A DNA stretch of 64,000 nucleotides from Synchiropus splendidus (Eukaryota; Chordata; Actinopteri; Syngnathiformes; Callionymidae), in contig NC_071340.1 in NCBI RefSeq assembly GCF_027744825.2, positions 565,501 through 629,500 on the forward strand, written 5' to 3'. The notes below the pieces were generated by a model. That model was not told the DNA's origin. It was given only the letters and a program-made list of their open reading frames with translations, and did not search any database. Each line of letters begins with the position of its first letter. Within the stretch, counting starts at the first letter, position 1. The position numbers and the translations under genes are program-made. Positions 50,946 through 62,900 of this stretch are shown here, in pieces.

Positions 50946-53900
50946 ATCTCAGGCTGAAAAGCGTTTTTACGCATTGTGCCATAACTTTTCAGGGAAGCTT
51001 CAGAACATGAAATTTTAACCTCCCACTATAGCAGAAAGGGTCTTTCTAGTAGGTGCACATCAAATCTAAGCTCTCTGAAGTGTTTTTCGAAAGTTATCAA
51101 CACTTTTATGTTTGGCGTTCCGAAACCCACCTTATCTCAGGCTGAAAAGCGTTTTTGTGCATTGTGCCATAACTTTTCAGGAAAGCTTCAGAACATGAAA
51201 TTTTAACCTCCCACTATAGCAGAAAGGGTCTTTCTAGTAGTTGCACATCAAATCTAAACTGTCTGAAGTGTTTTTCCAAAGTTATCAACACTTTTATGTT
51301 TGGCGTTCCGAAACCCACCTTATCTCAGGCTGAAAAGCGTTTTTGTGCATTGTGCCATAACTTTTCAGGGAAGCTTCAGAACATGAAATTTTAACCTCCC
51401 ACTATAGCAGAAAGGGTCTTTCTAGTAGTTGCACATCAAATCTAAGCTGTCTGAAGTGTTTTTCAAAAGTTATCAACACTTTTATGTTTGGCGTTCCGAA
51501 ACCCACCTTATCTCAGGCTGAAAAGCGTTTTTGTGCATTGTGCCATAACTTTTCAGGAAAGCTTCAGAACATGAAATTTTAACCTCCCACTATAGCAGAA
51601 AGGGTCTTTCTAGTAGTTGCACATCAAATCTAAACTGTCTGAAGTGTTTTTCCAAAGTTATCAACACTTTTATGTTTGGCGTTCCGAAACCCACCTTATC
51701 TCAGGCTGAAAAGCGTTTTTACGCATTGTGCCATAACTTTTCAGGGAAGCTTCAGAACATGAAATTTTAACCTCCCACTATAGCAGAAAGGGTCTTTCTA
51801 GTAGGTGCACATCAAATCTAAGCTCTCTGAAGTGTTTTTCGAAAGTTATCAACACTTTTATGTTTGGCGTTCCGAAACCCACCTTATCTCAGGCTGAAAA
51901 GCGTTTTTGTGCATTGTGCCATAACTTTTCAGGGAAGCTTCAGAACATGAAATTTTAACCTCCCACTATAGCAGAAAGGGTCTTTCTAGTAGTTGCACAT
52001 CAAATCTAAGCTGTCTGAAGTGTTTTTCAAAAGTTATCAACACTTTTATGTTTGGCGTTCCGAAACCCACCTTATCTCAGGCTGAAAAGCGTTTTTGTGC
52101 ATTGTGCCATAACTTTTCAGGAAAGCTTCAGAACATGAAATTTTAACCTCCCACTATAGCAGAAAGGGTCTTTCTAGTAGTTGCACATCAAATCTAAGCT
52201 CTCTGAAGTGTTTTTCCAAAGTTATCAACACTTTTATGTTTGGCGTTCCGAAACCCACCTTATCTCAGGCTGAAAAGCGTTTTTGTGCATTGTGCCATAA
52301 CTTTTCAGGAAAGCTTCAGAACATGAAATTTTAACCTCCCACTATAGCAGAAAGGGTCTTTCTAGTAGTTGCACATCAAATCTAAACTGTCTGAAGTGTT
52401 TTTCAAAAGTTATCAACACTTTTATGTTTGGCGTTCCGAAACCCACCTTATCTCAGGCTGAAAAGCGTTTTTAAGCATTGTGCCATAACTTTTCAGGGAA
52501 GCTTCAGAACATGAAATTTTAACCTCCCACTATAGCAGAAAGGGTCTTTCTAGTAGGTGCACATCAAATCTAAGCTCTCTGAAGTGTTTTTCGAAAGTTA
52601 TCAACACTTTTATGTTTGGCGTTCCGAAACCCACCTTATCTCAGGCTGAAAAGCGTTTTTGTGCATTGTGCCATAACTTTTCAGGAAAGCTTCAGAACAT
52701 GAAATTTTAACCTCCCACTATAGCAGAAAGTGTCTTTCTAGTAGTTGCACATCAAATCTAAACTGTCTGAAGTGTTTTTCCAAAGTTATTAACACTTTTA
52801 TGTTTGGCGTTCCGAAACCCACCTTATCTCAGGCTGAAAAACGTTTTTGTGCATTGTGCCATAACTTTTCAGGGAAGCTTCAGAACATGAAATTTTAACC
52901 TCCCACTATAGCAGAAAGGGTCTTTCTAGTAGTTGCACATCAAATCTAAACTGTCTGAAGTGTTTTTCCAAAGTTATCAACACTTTTATGTTTGGCGTTC
53001 CGAAACCCACCTTATCTCAGGCTGAAAAGCGTTTTTACGCATTGTGCCATAACTTTTCAGGGAAGCTTCAGAACATGAAATTTTAACCTCCCACGATAGC
53101 AGAAAGGGTCTTTCTAGTAGGTGCACATCAAATCTAAGCTCTCTGAAGTGTTTTTCGAAAGTTATCAACACTTTTATGTTTGGCGTTCCGAAACCCACCT
53201 TATCTCAGGCTGAAAAGCGTTTTTGTGCATTGTGCCATAACTTTTCAGGGAAGCTTCAGAACATGAAATTTTAACCTCCCACTATAGCAGAAAGGGTCTT
53301 TCTAGTAGTTGCACATCAAATCTAAGCTGTCTGAAGTGTTTTTCAAAAGTTATCAACACTTTTATGTTTGGCGTTCCGAAACCCACCTTATCTCAGGCTG
53401 AAAAGCGTTTTTGTGCATTGTGCCATAACTTTTCAGGAAAGCTTCAGAACATGAAATTTTAACCTCCCACTATAGCAGAAAGGGTCTTTCTAGTAGTTGC
53501 ACATCAAATCTAAGCTCTCTGAAGTGTTTTTCCAAAGTTATCAACACTTTTATGTTTGGCGTTCCGAAACCCACCTTATCTCAGGCTGAAAAGCGTTTTT
53601 GTGCATTGTGCCATAACTTTTCAGGAAAGCTTCAGAACATGAAATTTTAACCTCCCACTATAGCAGAAAGGGTCTTTCTAGTAGTTGCACATCAAATCTA
53701 AACTGTCTGAAGTGTTTTTCAAAAGTTATCAACACTTTTATGTTTGGCGTTCCGAAACCCACCTTATCTCAGGCTGAAAAGCGTTTTTAAGCATTGTGCC
53801 ATAACTTTTCAGGGAAGCTTCAGAACATGAAATTTTAACCTCCCACTATAGCAGAAAGGGTCTTTCTAGTAGGTGCACATCAAATCTAAGCTCTCTGAAG

Positions 53901-54517
53901 TGTTTTTCGAAAGTTATCAACACTTTTATGTTTGGCGTTCCGAAACCCACCTTATCTCAGGCTGAAAAGCGTTTTTGTGCATTGTGCCATAACTTTTCAG
54001 GAAAGCTTCAGAACATGAAATTTTAACCTCCCACTATAGCAGAAAGTGTCTTTCTAGTAGTTGCACATCAAATCTAAACTGTCTGAAGTGTTTTTCCAAA
54101 GTTATTAACACTTTTATGTTTGGCGTTCCGAAACCCACCTTATCTCAGGCTGAAAAACGTTTTTGTGCATTGTGCCATAACTTTTCAGGGAAGCTTCAGA
54201 ACATGAAATTTTAACCTCCCACTATAGCAGAAAGGGTCTTTCTAGTAGTTGCACATCAAATCTAAACTGTCTGAAGTGTTTTTCCAAAGTTATCAACACT
54301 TTTATGTTTGGCGTTCCGAAACCCACCTTATCTCAGGCTGAAAAGCGTTTTTACGCATTGTGCCATAACTTTTCAGGGAAGCTTCAGAACATGAAATTTT
54401 AACCTCCCACGATAGCAGAAAGGGTCTTTCTAGTAGGTGCACATCAAATCTAAGCTCTCTGAAGTGTTTTTCGAAAGTTATCAACACTTTTATGTTTGGC
54501 GTTCCGAAACCCACCTT
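50946..54517. repeat. Array block, monomers 272-290, with a seven-monomer tandem duplication
   Basis: Type order: A-C-B-C, A-B-G-H-L-E-F, J-B-G-H-L-E-F, J. The seven-monomer unit at 51698-53013 is repeated at 53014-54329, an offset of 1,316 bp. The copies differ at the first unit by T82 versus G82 and by AC in both at 24-25. The following unit, at 54330, is again J. Confidence 0.87.
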
Positions 54518-57500
54518 ATCTCAGGCTGAAAAGCGTTTTTGTGCATTGTGCCATAACTTTTCAGGGAAGCTTCAGAACATGAAATTTTAACCTCCCACTA
54601 TAGCAGAAAGGGTCTTTCTAGTAGTTGCACATCAAATCTAAACTGTCTGAAGTGTTTTTCCAAAGTTATCAACACTTTTATGTTTGGCGTTCCGAAACCC
54701 ACCTTATCTCAGGCTGAAAAGCGTTTTTGTGCATTGTGCCATAACTTTTCAGGGAAGCTTCAGAACATGAAATTTTAACCTCCCACTATAGCAGAAAGGG
54801 TCTTTCTAGTAGTTGCACATCAAATCTAAGCTGTCTGAAGTGTTTTTCAAAAGTTATCAACACTTTTATGTTTGGCGTTCCGAAACCCACCTTATCTCAG
54901 GCTGAAAAGCGTTTTTGTGCATTGTGCCATAACTTTTCAGGAAAGCTTCAGAACATGAAATTTTAACCTCCCACTATAGCAGAAAGGGTCTTTCTAGTAG
55001 TTGCACATCAAATCTAAACTGTCTGAAGTGTTTTTCCAAAGTTATCAACACTTTTATGTTTGGCGTTCCGAAACCCACCTTATCTCAGGCTGAAAAGCGT
55101 TTTTACGCCTTGTGCCATAACTTTTCAGGGAAGCTTCAGAACATGAAATTTTAACCTCCCACTATAGCAGAAAGGGTCTTTCTAGTAGGTGCACATCAAA
55201 TCTAAGCTCTCTGAAGTGTTTTTCGAAAGTTATCAACACTTTTATGTTTGGCGTTCCGAAACCCACCTTATCTCAGGCTGAAAAGCGTTTTTGTGCATTG
55301 TGCCATAACTTTTCAGGGAAGCTTCAGAACATGAAATTTTAACCTCCCACTATAGCAGAAAGGGTCTTTCTAGTAGTTGCACATCAAATCTAAGCTGTCT
55401 GAAGTGTTTTTCAAAAGTTATCAACACTTTTATGTTTGGCGTTCCGAAACCCACCTTATCTCAGGCTGAAAAGCGTTTTTGTGCATTGTGCCATAACTTT
55501 TCAGGAAAGCTTCAGAACATGAAATTTTAACCTCCCACTATAGCAGAAAGGGTCTTTCTAGTAGTTGCACATCAAATCTAAGCTCTCTGAAGTGTTTTTC
55601 CAAAGTTATCAACACTTTTATGTTTGGCGTTCCGAAACCCACCTTATCTCAGGCTGAAAAGCGTTTTTGTGCATTGTGCCATAACTTTTCAGGAAAGCTT
55701 CAGAACATGAAATTTTAACCTCCCACTATAGCAGAAAGGGTCTTTCTAGTAGTTGCACATCAAATCTAAACTGTCTGAAGTGTTTTTCAAAAGTTATCAA
55801 CACTTTTATGTTTGGCGTTCCGAAACCCACCTTATCTCAGGCTGAAAAGCGTTTTTACGCATTGTGCCATAACTTTTCAGGGAAGCTTCAGAACATGAAA
55901 TTTTAACCTCCCACTATAGCAGAAAGGGTCTTTCTAGTAGGTGCACATCAAATCTAAGCTCTCTGAAGTGTTTTTCGAAAGTTATCAACACTTTTATGTT
56001 TGGCGTTCCGAAACCCACCTTATCTCAGGCTGAAAAGCGTTTTTGTGCATTGTGCCATAACTTTTCAGGAAAGCTTCAGAACATGAAATTTTAACCTCCC
56101 ACTATAGCAGAAAGTGTCTTTCTAGTAGTTGCACATCAAATCTAAACTGTCTGAAGTGTTTTTCCAAAGTTATTAACACTTTTATGTTTGGCGTTCCGAA
56201 ACCCACCTTATCTCAGGCTGAAAAACGTTTTTGTGCATTGTGCCATAACTTTTCAGGGAAGCTTCAGAACATGAAATTTTAACCTCCCACTATAGCAGAA
56301 AGGGTCTTTCTAGTAGTTGCACATCAAATCTAAACTGTCTGAAGTGTTTTTCCAAAGTTATCAACACTTTTATGTTTGGCGTTCCGAAACCCACCTTATC
56401 TCAGGCTGAAAAGCGTTTTTACGCATTGTGCCATAACTTTTCAGGGAAGCTTCAGAACATGAAATTTTAACCTCCCACTATAGCAGAAAGGGTCTTTCTA
56501 GTAGGTGCACATCAAATCTAAGCTCTCTGAAGTGTTTTTCGAAAGTTATCAACACTTTTATGTTTGGCGTTCCGAAACCCACCTTATCTCAGGCTGAAAA
56601 GCGTTTTTGTGCATTGTGCCATAACTTTTCAGGGAAGCTTCAGAACATGAAATTTTAACCTCCCACTATAGCAGAAAGGGTCTTTCTAGTAGTTGCACAT
56701 CAAATCTAAACTGTCTGAAGTGTTTTTCCAAAGTTATCAACACTTTTATGTTTGGCGTTCCGAAACCCACCTTATCTCAGGCTGAAAAGCGTTTTTGTGC
56801 ATTGTGCCATAACTTTTCAGGGAAGCTTCAGAACATGAAATTTTAACCTCCCACTATAGCAGAAAGGGTCTTTCTAGTAGTTGCACATCAAATCTAAACT
56901 GTCTGAAGTGTTTTTCCAAAGTTATCAACACTTTTATGTTTGGCGTTCCGAAACCCACCTTATCTCAGGCTGAAAAGCGTTTTTACGCATTGTGCCATAA
57001 CTTTTCAGGGAAGCTTCAGAACATGAAATTTTAACCTCCCACTATAGCAGAAAGGGTCTTTCTAGTAGGTGCACATCAAATCTAAGCTCACTGAAGTGTT
57101 TTTCGAAAGTTATCAACACTTTTATGTTTGGCGTTCCGAAACCCACCTTATCTCAGGCTGAAAAGCGTTTTTGTGCATTGTGCCATAACTTTTCAGGGAA
57201 GCTTCAGAACATGAAATTTTAACCTCCCACTATAGCAGAAAGGGTCTTTCAAGTAGTTGCACATCAAATCTAAGCTGTCTGAAGTGTTTTTCAAAAGTTA
57301 TCAACACTTTTATGTTTGGCGTTCCGAAACCCACCTTATCTCAGGCTGAAAAGCGTTTTTGTGCATTGTGCCATAACTTTTCAGGGAAGCTTCAGAACAT
57401 GAAATTTTAACCTCCCACTATAGCAGAAAGGGTCTTTCTAGTAGTTGCACATCAAATCTAAGCTGTCTGAAGTGTTTTTCAAAAGTTATCAACACTTTTA

Positions 57501-59969
57501 TGTTTGGCGTTCCGAAACCCACCTTATCTCAGGCTGAAAAGCGTTTTTGTGCATTGTGCCATAACTTTTCAGGAAAGCTTCAGAACATGAAATTTTAACC
57601 TCCCACTATAGCAGAAAGGGTCTTTCTAGTAGTTGCACATCAAATCTAAACTGTCTGAAGTGTTTTTCCAAAGTTATCAACACTTTTATGTTTGGCGTTC
57701 CGAAACCCACCTTATCTCAGGCTGAAAAGCGTTTTTACGCATTGTGCCATAACTTTTCAGGGAAGCTTCAGAACATGAAATTTTAACCTCCCACTATAGC
57801 AGAAAGGGTCTTTCTAGTAGGTGCACATCAAATCTAAGCTCTCTGAAGTGTTTTTCCAAAGTTATCAACACTTTTATGTTTGGCGTTCCGAAACCCACCT
57901 TATCTCAGGCTGAAAAGCGTTTTTGTGCATTGTGCCATAACTTTTCAGGAAAGCTTCAGAACATGAAATTTTAACCTCCCACTATAGCAGAAAGGGTCTT
58001 TCTAGTAGTTGCACATCAAATCTAAACTGTCTGAAGTGTTTTTCCAAAGTTATCAACACTTTTATGTTTGGCGTTCCGAAACCCACCTTATCTCAGGCTG
58101 AAAAGCGTTTTTGTGCATTGTGCCATAACTTTTCAGGGAAGCTTCAGAACATGAAATTTTAACCTCCCACTATAGCAGAAAGGGTCTTTCTAGTAGTTGC
58201 ACATCAAATCTAAGCTGTCTGAAGTGTTTTTCAAAAGTTATCAACACTTTTATGTTTGGCGTTCCGAAACCCACCTTATCTCAGGCTGAAAAGCGTTTTT
58301 GTGCATTGTGCCATAACTTTTCAGGAAAGCTTCAGAACATGAAATTTTAACCTCCCACTATAGCAGAAAGGGTCTTTCTAGTAGTTGCACATCAAATCTA
58401 AACTGTCTGAAGTGTTTTTCCAAAGTTATCAACACTTTTATGTTTGGCGTTCCGAAACCCACCTTATCTCAGGCTGAAAAGCGTTTTTACGCATTGTGCC
58501 ATAACTTTTCAGGGAAGCTTCAGAACATGAAATTTTAACCTTCCACTATAGCAGAAAGGGTCTTTCTAGTAGGTGCACATCAAATCTAAGCTCTCTGAAG
58601 TGTTTTTCGAAAGTTATCAACACTTTTATGTTTGGCGTTCCGAAACCCACCTTATCTCAGGCTGAAAAGCGTTTTTGTGCATTGTGCCATAACTTTTCAG
58701 GAAAGCTTCAGAACATGAAATTTTAATCTCCCACTATAGCAGAAAGTGTCTTTCTAGTAGTTGCACATCAAATCTAAACTGTCTGAAGTGTTTTTCCAAA
58801 GTTATTAACACTTTTATGTTTGGCGTTCCGAAACCCACCTTATCTCAGGCTGAAAAACGTTTTTGTGCATTGTGCCATAACTTTTCAGGGAAGCTTCAGA
58901 ACATGAAATTTTAACCTCCCACTATAGCAGAAAGGGTCTTTCTAGTAGTTGCACATCAAATCTAAACTGTCTGAAGTGTTTTTCCAAAGTTATCAACACT
59001 TTTATGTTTGGCGTTCCGAAACCCACCTTTTCTCAGGCTGAAAAGCGTTTTTACGCATTGTGCCATAACTTTTCAGGGAAGCTTCAGAACATGAAATTTT
59101 AAGCTCCCACTATAGCAGAAAGGGTCTTTCTAGTAGGTGCACATCAAATCGAAGCTCTCTGAAGTGTTTTTCGAAAGTTATCAACACTTTTATGTTTGGC
59201 GTTCCGAAACCCACCTTATCTCAGGCTGAAAAGCGTTTTTGTGCATTGTGCCATAACTTTTCAGGGAAGCTTCAGAACATGAAATTTTAACCTCCCACTA
59301 TAGCAGAAAGGGTCTTTCTAGTAGTTGCACATCAAATCTAAACTGTCTGAAGTGTTTTTCCAAAGTTATCAACACTTTTATGTTTGGCGTTCCGAAACCC
59401 ACCTTATCTCAGGCTGAAAAGCGTTTTTGTGCATTGTGCCATAACTTTTCAGGGAAGCTTCAGAACATGAAATTTTAACCTCCCACTATAGCAGAAAGGG
59501 TCTTTCTAGTAGTTGCACATCAAATCTCAACTGTCTGAAGTGTTTTTCCAAAGTTATCAACACTTTTATGTTTGGCGTTCCGAAACCCACCTTATCTCAG
59601 GCTGAAAAGCGTTTTTGTGCATTGTGCCATAACTTTTCAGGGAAGCTTCAGAACACGAAATTTTAACCTCCCACTATAGCAGAAAGGGTCTTTCTAGTAG
59701 TTGCACATCAAATCTAAGCTGTCTGAAGTGTTTTTCAAAAGTTATCAACACTTTTATGTTTGGCGTTCCGAAACCCACCTTATCTCAGGCTGAAAAGCGT
59801 TTTTGTGCATTGTGCCATAACTTTTCAGGAAAGCTTCAGAACATGAAATTTTAACCTCCCACTATAGCAGAAAGGGTCTTTCTAGTAGTTGCACATCAAA
59901 TCTAAACTGTCTGAAGTGTTTTTCCAAAGTTATCAACACTTTTATGTTTGGCGTTCCGAAACCCACCTT
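54518..59969. repeat. Array block, monomers 291-319
   Basis: Type order: D-B-C-A-B-G-H-A-E-F-A-D-D-I-B-B-C-a1-C-B-C-A-E-F-A(G74)-D-Dc-B-C. Six-mer module at 55082-56209, here with A instead of L in fifth place as in the left half. Tetramer a1-C-B-C at 57714-58465. Private substitutions are more frequent here than in the amplified region: A28C near 55109, T102A at 57251, C77T at 58542, A122-region change near 59151, T63C near 59656. Confidence 0.82.
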
Positions 59970-62900
59970 ATCTCAGGCTGAAAAGCGTTTTTACGCATTG
60001 TGCCATAACTTTTCAGGGAAGCTTCAGAACATGAAATTTTAACCTCCCACTATAGCAGAAAGGGTCTTTCTAGTAGGTGCACATCAAATCTAAGCTCTCT
60101 GAAGTGTTTTTCGAAAGTTATCAACACTTTTATGTTTGGCGTTCCGAAACCCACCTTATCTCAGGCTGAAAAGCGTTTTTGTGCATTGTGCCATAACTTT
60201 TCAGGAAAGCTTCAGAACATGAAATTTTAACCTCCCACTATAGCAGAAAGGGTCTTTCTAGTAGTTGCACATCAAATCTAAACTGTCTGAAGTGTTTTTC
60301 CAAAGTTATCAACACTTTTATGTTTGGCGTTCCGAAACCCACCTTATCTCAGGCTGAAAAGCGTTTTTGTGCATTGTGCCATAACTTTTCAGGGAAGCTT
60401 CAGAACATGAAATTTTAACCTCCCACTATAGCAGAAAGGGTCTTTCTAGTAGTTGCACATCAAATCTAAGCTGTCTGAAGTGTTTTTCAAAAGTTATCAA
60501 CACTTTTATGTTTGGCGTTCCGAAACCCACCTTATCTCAGGCTGAAAAGCGTTTTTGTGCATTGTGCCATAACTTTTCAGGAAAGCTTCAGAACATGAAA
60601 TTTTAACCTCCCACTATAGCAGAAAGGGTCTTTCTAGTAGTTGCACATCAAATCTAAACTGTCTGAAGTGTTTTTCCAAAGTTATCAACACTTTTATGTT
60701 TGGCGTTCCGAAACCCACCTTATCTCAGGCTGAAAAGCGTTTTTACGCATTGTGCCATAACTTTTCAGGGAAGCTTCAGAACATGAAATTTTAACCTCCC
60801 ACTATAGCAGAAAGGGTCTTTCTAGTAGGTGCACATCAAATCTAAGCTCTCTGAAGTGTTTTTCGAAAGTTATCAACACTTTTATGTTTGGCGTTCCGAA
60901 ACCCACCTTATCTCAGGCTGAAAAGCGTTTTTGTGCATTGTGCCATAACTTTTCAGGGAAGCTTCAGAACATGAAATTTTAACCTCCCACTATAGCAGAA
61001 AGGGTCTTTCTAGTAGTTGCACATCAAATCTAAGCTGTCTGAAGTGTTTTTCAAAAGTTATCAACACTTTTATGTTTGGCGTTCCGAAACCCACCTTATC
61101 TCAGGCTGAAAAGCGTTTTTGTGCATTGTGCCATAACTTTTCAGGAAAGCTTCAGAACATGAAATTTTAACCTCCCACTATAGCAGAAAGGGTCTTTCTA
61201 GTAGTTGCACATCAAATCTAAGCTCTCTGAAGTGTTTTTCCAAAGTTATCAACACTTTTATGTTTGGCGTTCCGAAACCCACCTTATCTCAGGCTGAAAA
61301 GCGTTTTTGTGCATTGTGCCATAACTTTTCAGGAAAGCTTCAGAACATGAAATTTTAACCTCCCACTATAGCAGAAAGGGTCTTTCTAGTAGTTGCACAT
61401 CAAATCTAAACTGTCTGAAGTGTTTTTCAAAAGTTATCAACACTTTTATGTTTGGCGTTCCGAAACCCACCTTATCTCAGGCTGAAAAGCGTTTTTACGC
61501 ATTGTGCCATAACTTTTCAGGGAAGCTTCAGAACATGAAATTTTAACCTCCCACTATAGCAGAAAGGGTCTTTCTAGTAGGTGCACATCAAATCTAAGCT
61601 CTCTGAAGTGTTTTTCGAAAGTTATCAACACTTTTATGTTTGGCGTTCCGAAACCCACCTTATCTCAGGCTGAAAAGCGTTTTTGTGCATTGTGCCATAA
61701 CTTTTCAGGAAAGCTTCAGAACATGAAATTTTAACCTCCCACTATAGCAGAAAGTGTCTTTCTAGTAGTTGCACATCAAGTCTAAACTGTCTGAAGTGTT
61801 TTTCCAAAGTTATTAACACTTTTATGTTTGGCGTTCCGAAACCCACCTTATCTCAGGCTGAAAAACGTTTTTGTGCATTGTGCCATAACTTTTCAGGGAA
61901 GCTTCAGAACATGAAATTTTAACCTCCCACTATAGCAGAAAGGGTCTTTCTAGTAGTTGCACATCAAATCTAAACTGTCTGAAGTGTTTTTCCAAAGTTA
62001 TCAACACTTTTATGTTTGGCGTTCCGAAACCCACCTTATCTCAGGCTGAAAAGCGTTTTTACGCATTGTGCCATAACTTTTCAGGGAAGCTTCAGAACAT
62101 GAAATTTTAACCTCCCACTATAGCAGAAAGGGTCTTTCTAGTAGGTGCACATCAAATCTAAGCTCTCTGAAGTGTTTTTCGAAAGTTATCAACACTTTTA
62201 TGTTTGGCGTTCCGAAACCCACCTTATCTCAGGCTGAAAAGCGTTTTTGTGCATTGTGCCATAACTTTTCAGGGAAGCTTCAGAACATGAAATTTTAACC
62301 TCCCACTATAGCAGAAAGGGTCTTTCTAGTAGTTGCACATCAAATCTAAACTGTCTGAAGTGTTTTTCCAAAGTTATCAACACTTTTATGTTTGGCGTTC
62401 CGAAACCCACCTTATCTCAGGCTGAAAAGCGTTTTTGTGCATTGTGCCATAACTTTTCAGGGAAGCTTCAGAACATGAAATTTTAACCTCCCACTATAGC
62501 AGAAAGGGTCTTTCTAGTAGTTGCACATCAAATCTAAACTGTCTGAAGTGTTTTTCAAAAGTTATCAACACTTTTATGTTTGGCGTTCCGAAACCCACCT
62601 TATCTCAGGCTGAAAAGCGTTTTTGTGCATTGTGCCATAACTTTTCAGGAAAGCTTCAGAACATGAAATTTTAACCTCCCACTATAGCAGAAAGGGTCTT
62701 TCTAGTAGTTGCACATCAAATCTAAACTGTCTGAAGTGTTTTTCCAAAGTTATCAACACTTTTATGTTTGGCGTTCCGAAACCCACCTTATCTCAGGCTG
62801 AAAAGCGTTTTTGTGCATTGTGCCATAACTTTTCAGGGAAGCTTCAGAACATGAAATTTTAACCTTCCACTATAGCAGAAAGGGTCTTTCTAGTAGTTGC

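Noticed and set aside
3733..54514. Fifteen near-identical minus-strand open reading frames of 70 codons (first 3733-3945, last 54302-54514)
   Set aside because: They span a monomer junction, start at GTG, appear only where T82G removes a TAG, and carry no recognisable domain. They are by-products of the satellite sequence, so no CDS is annotated.
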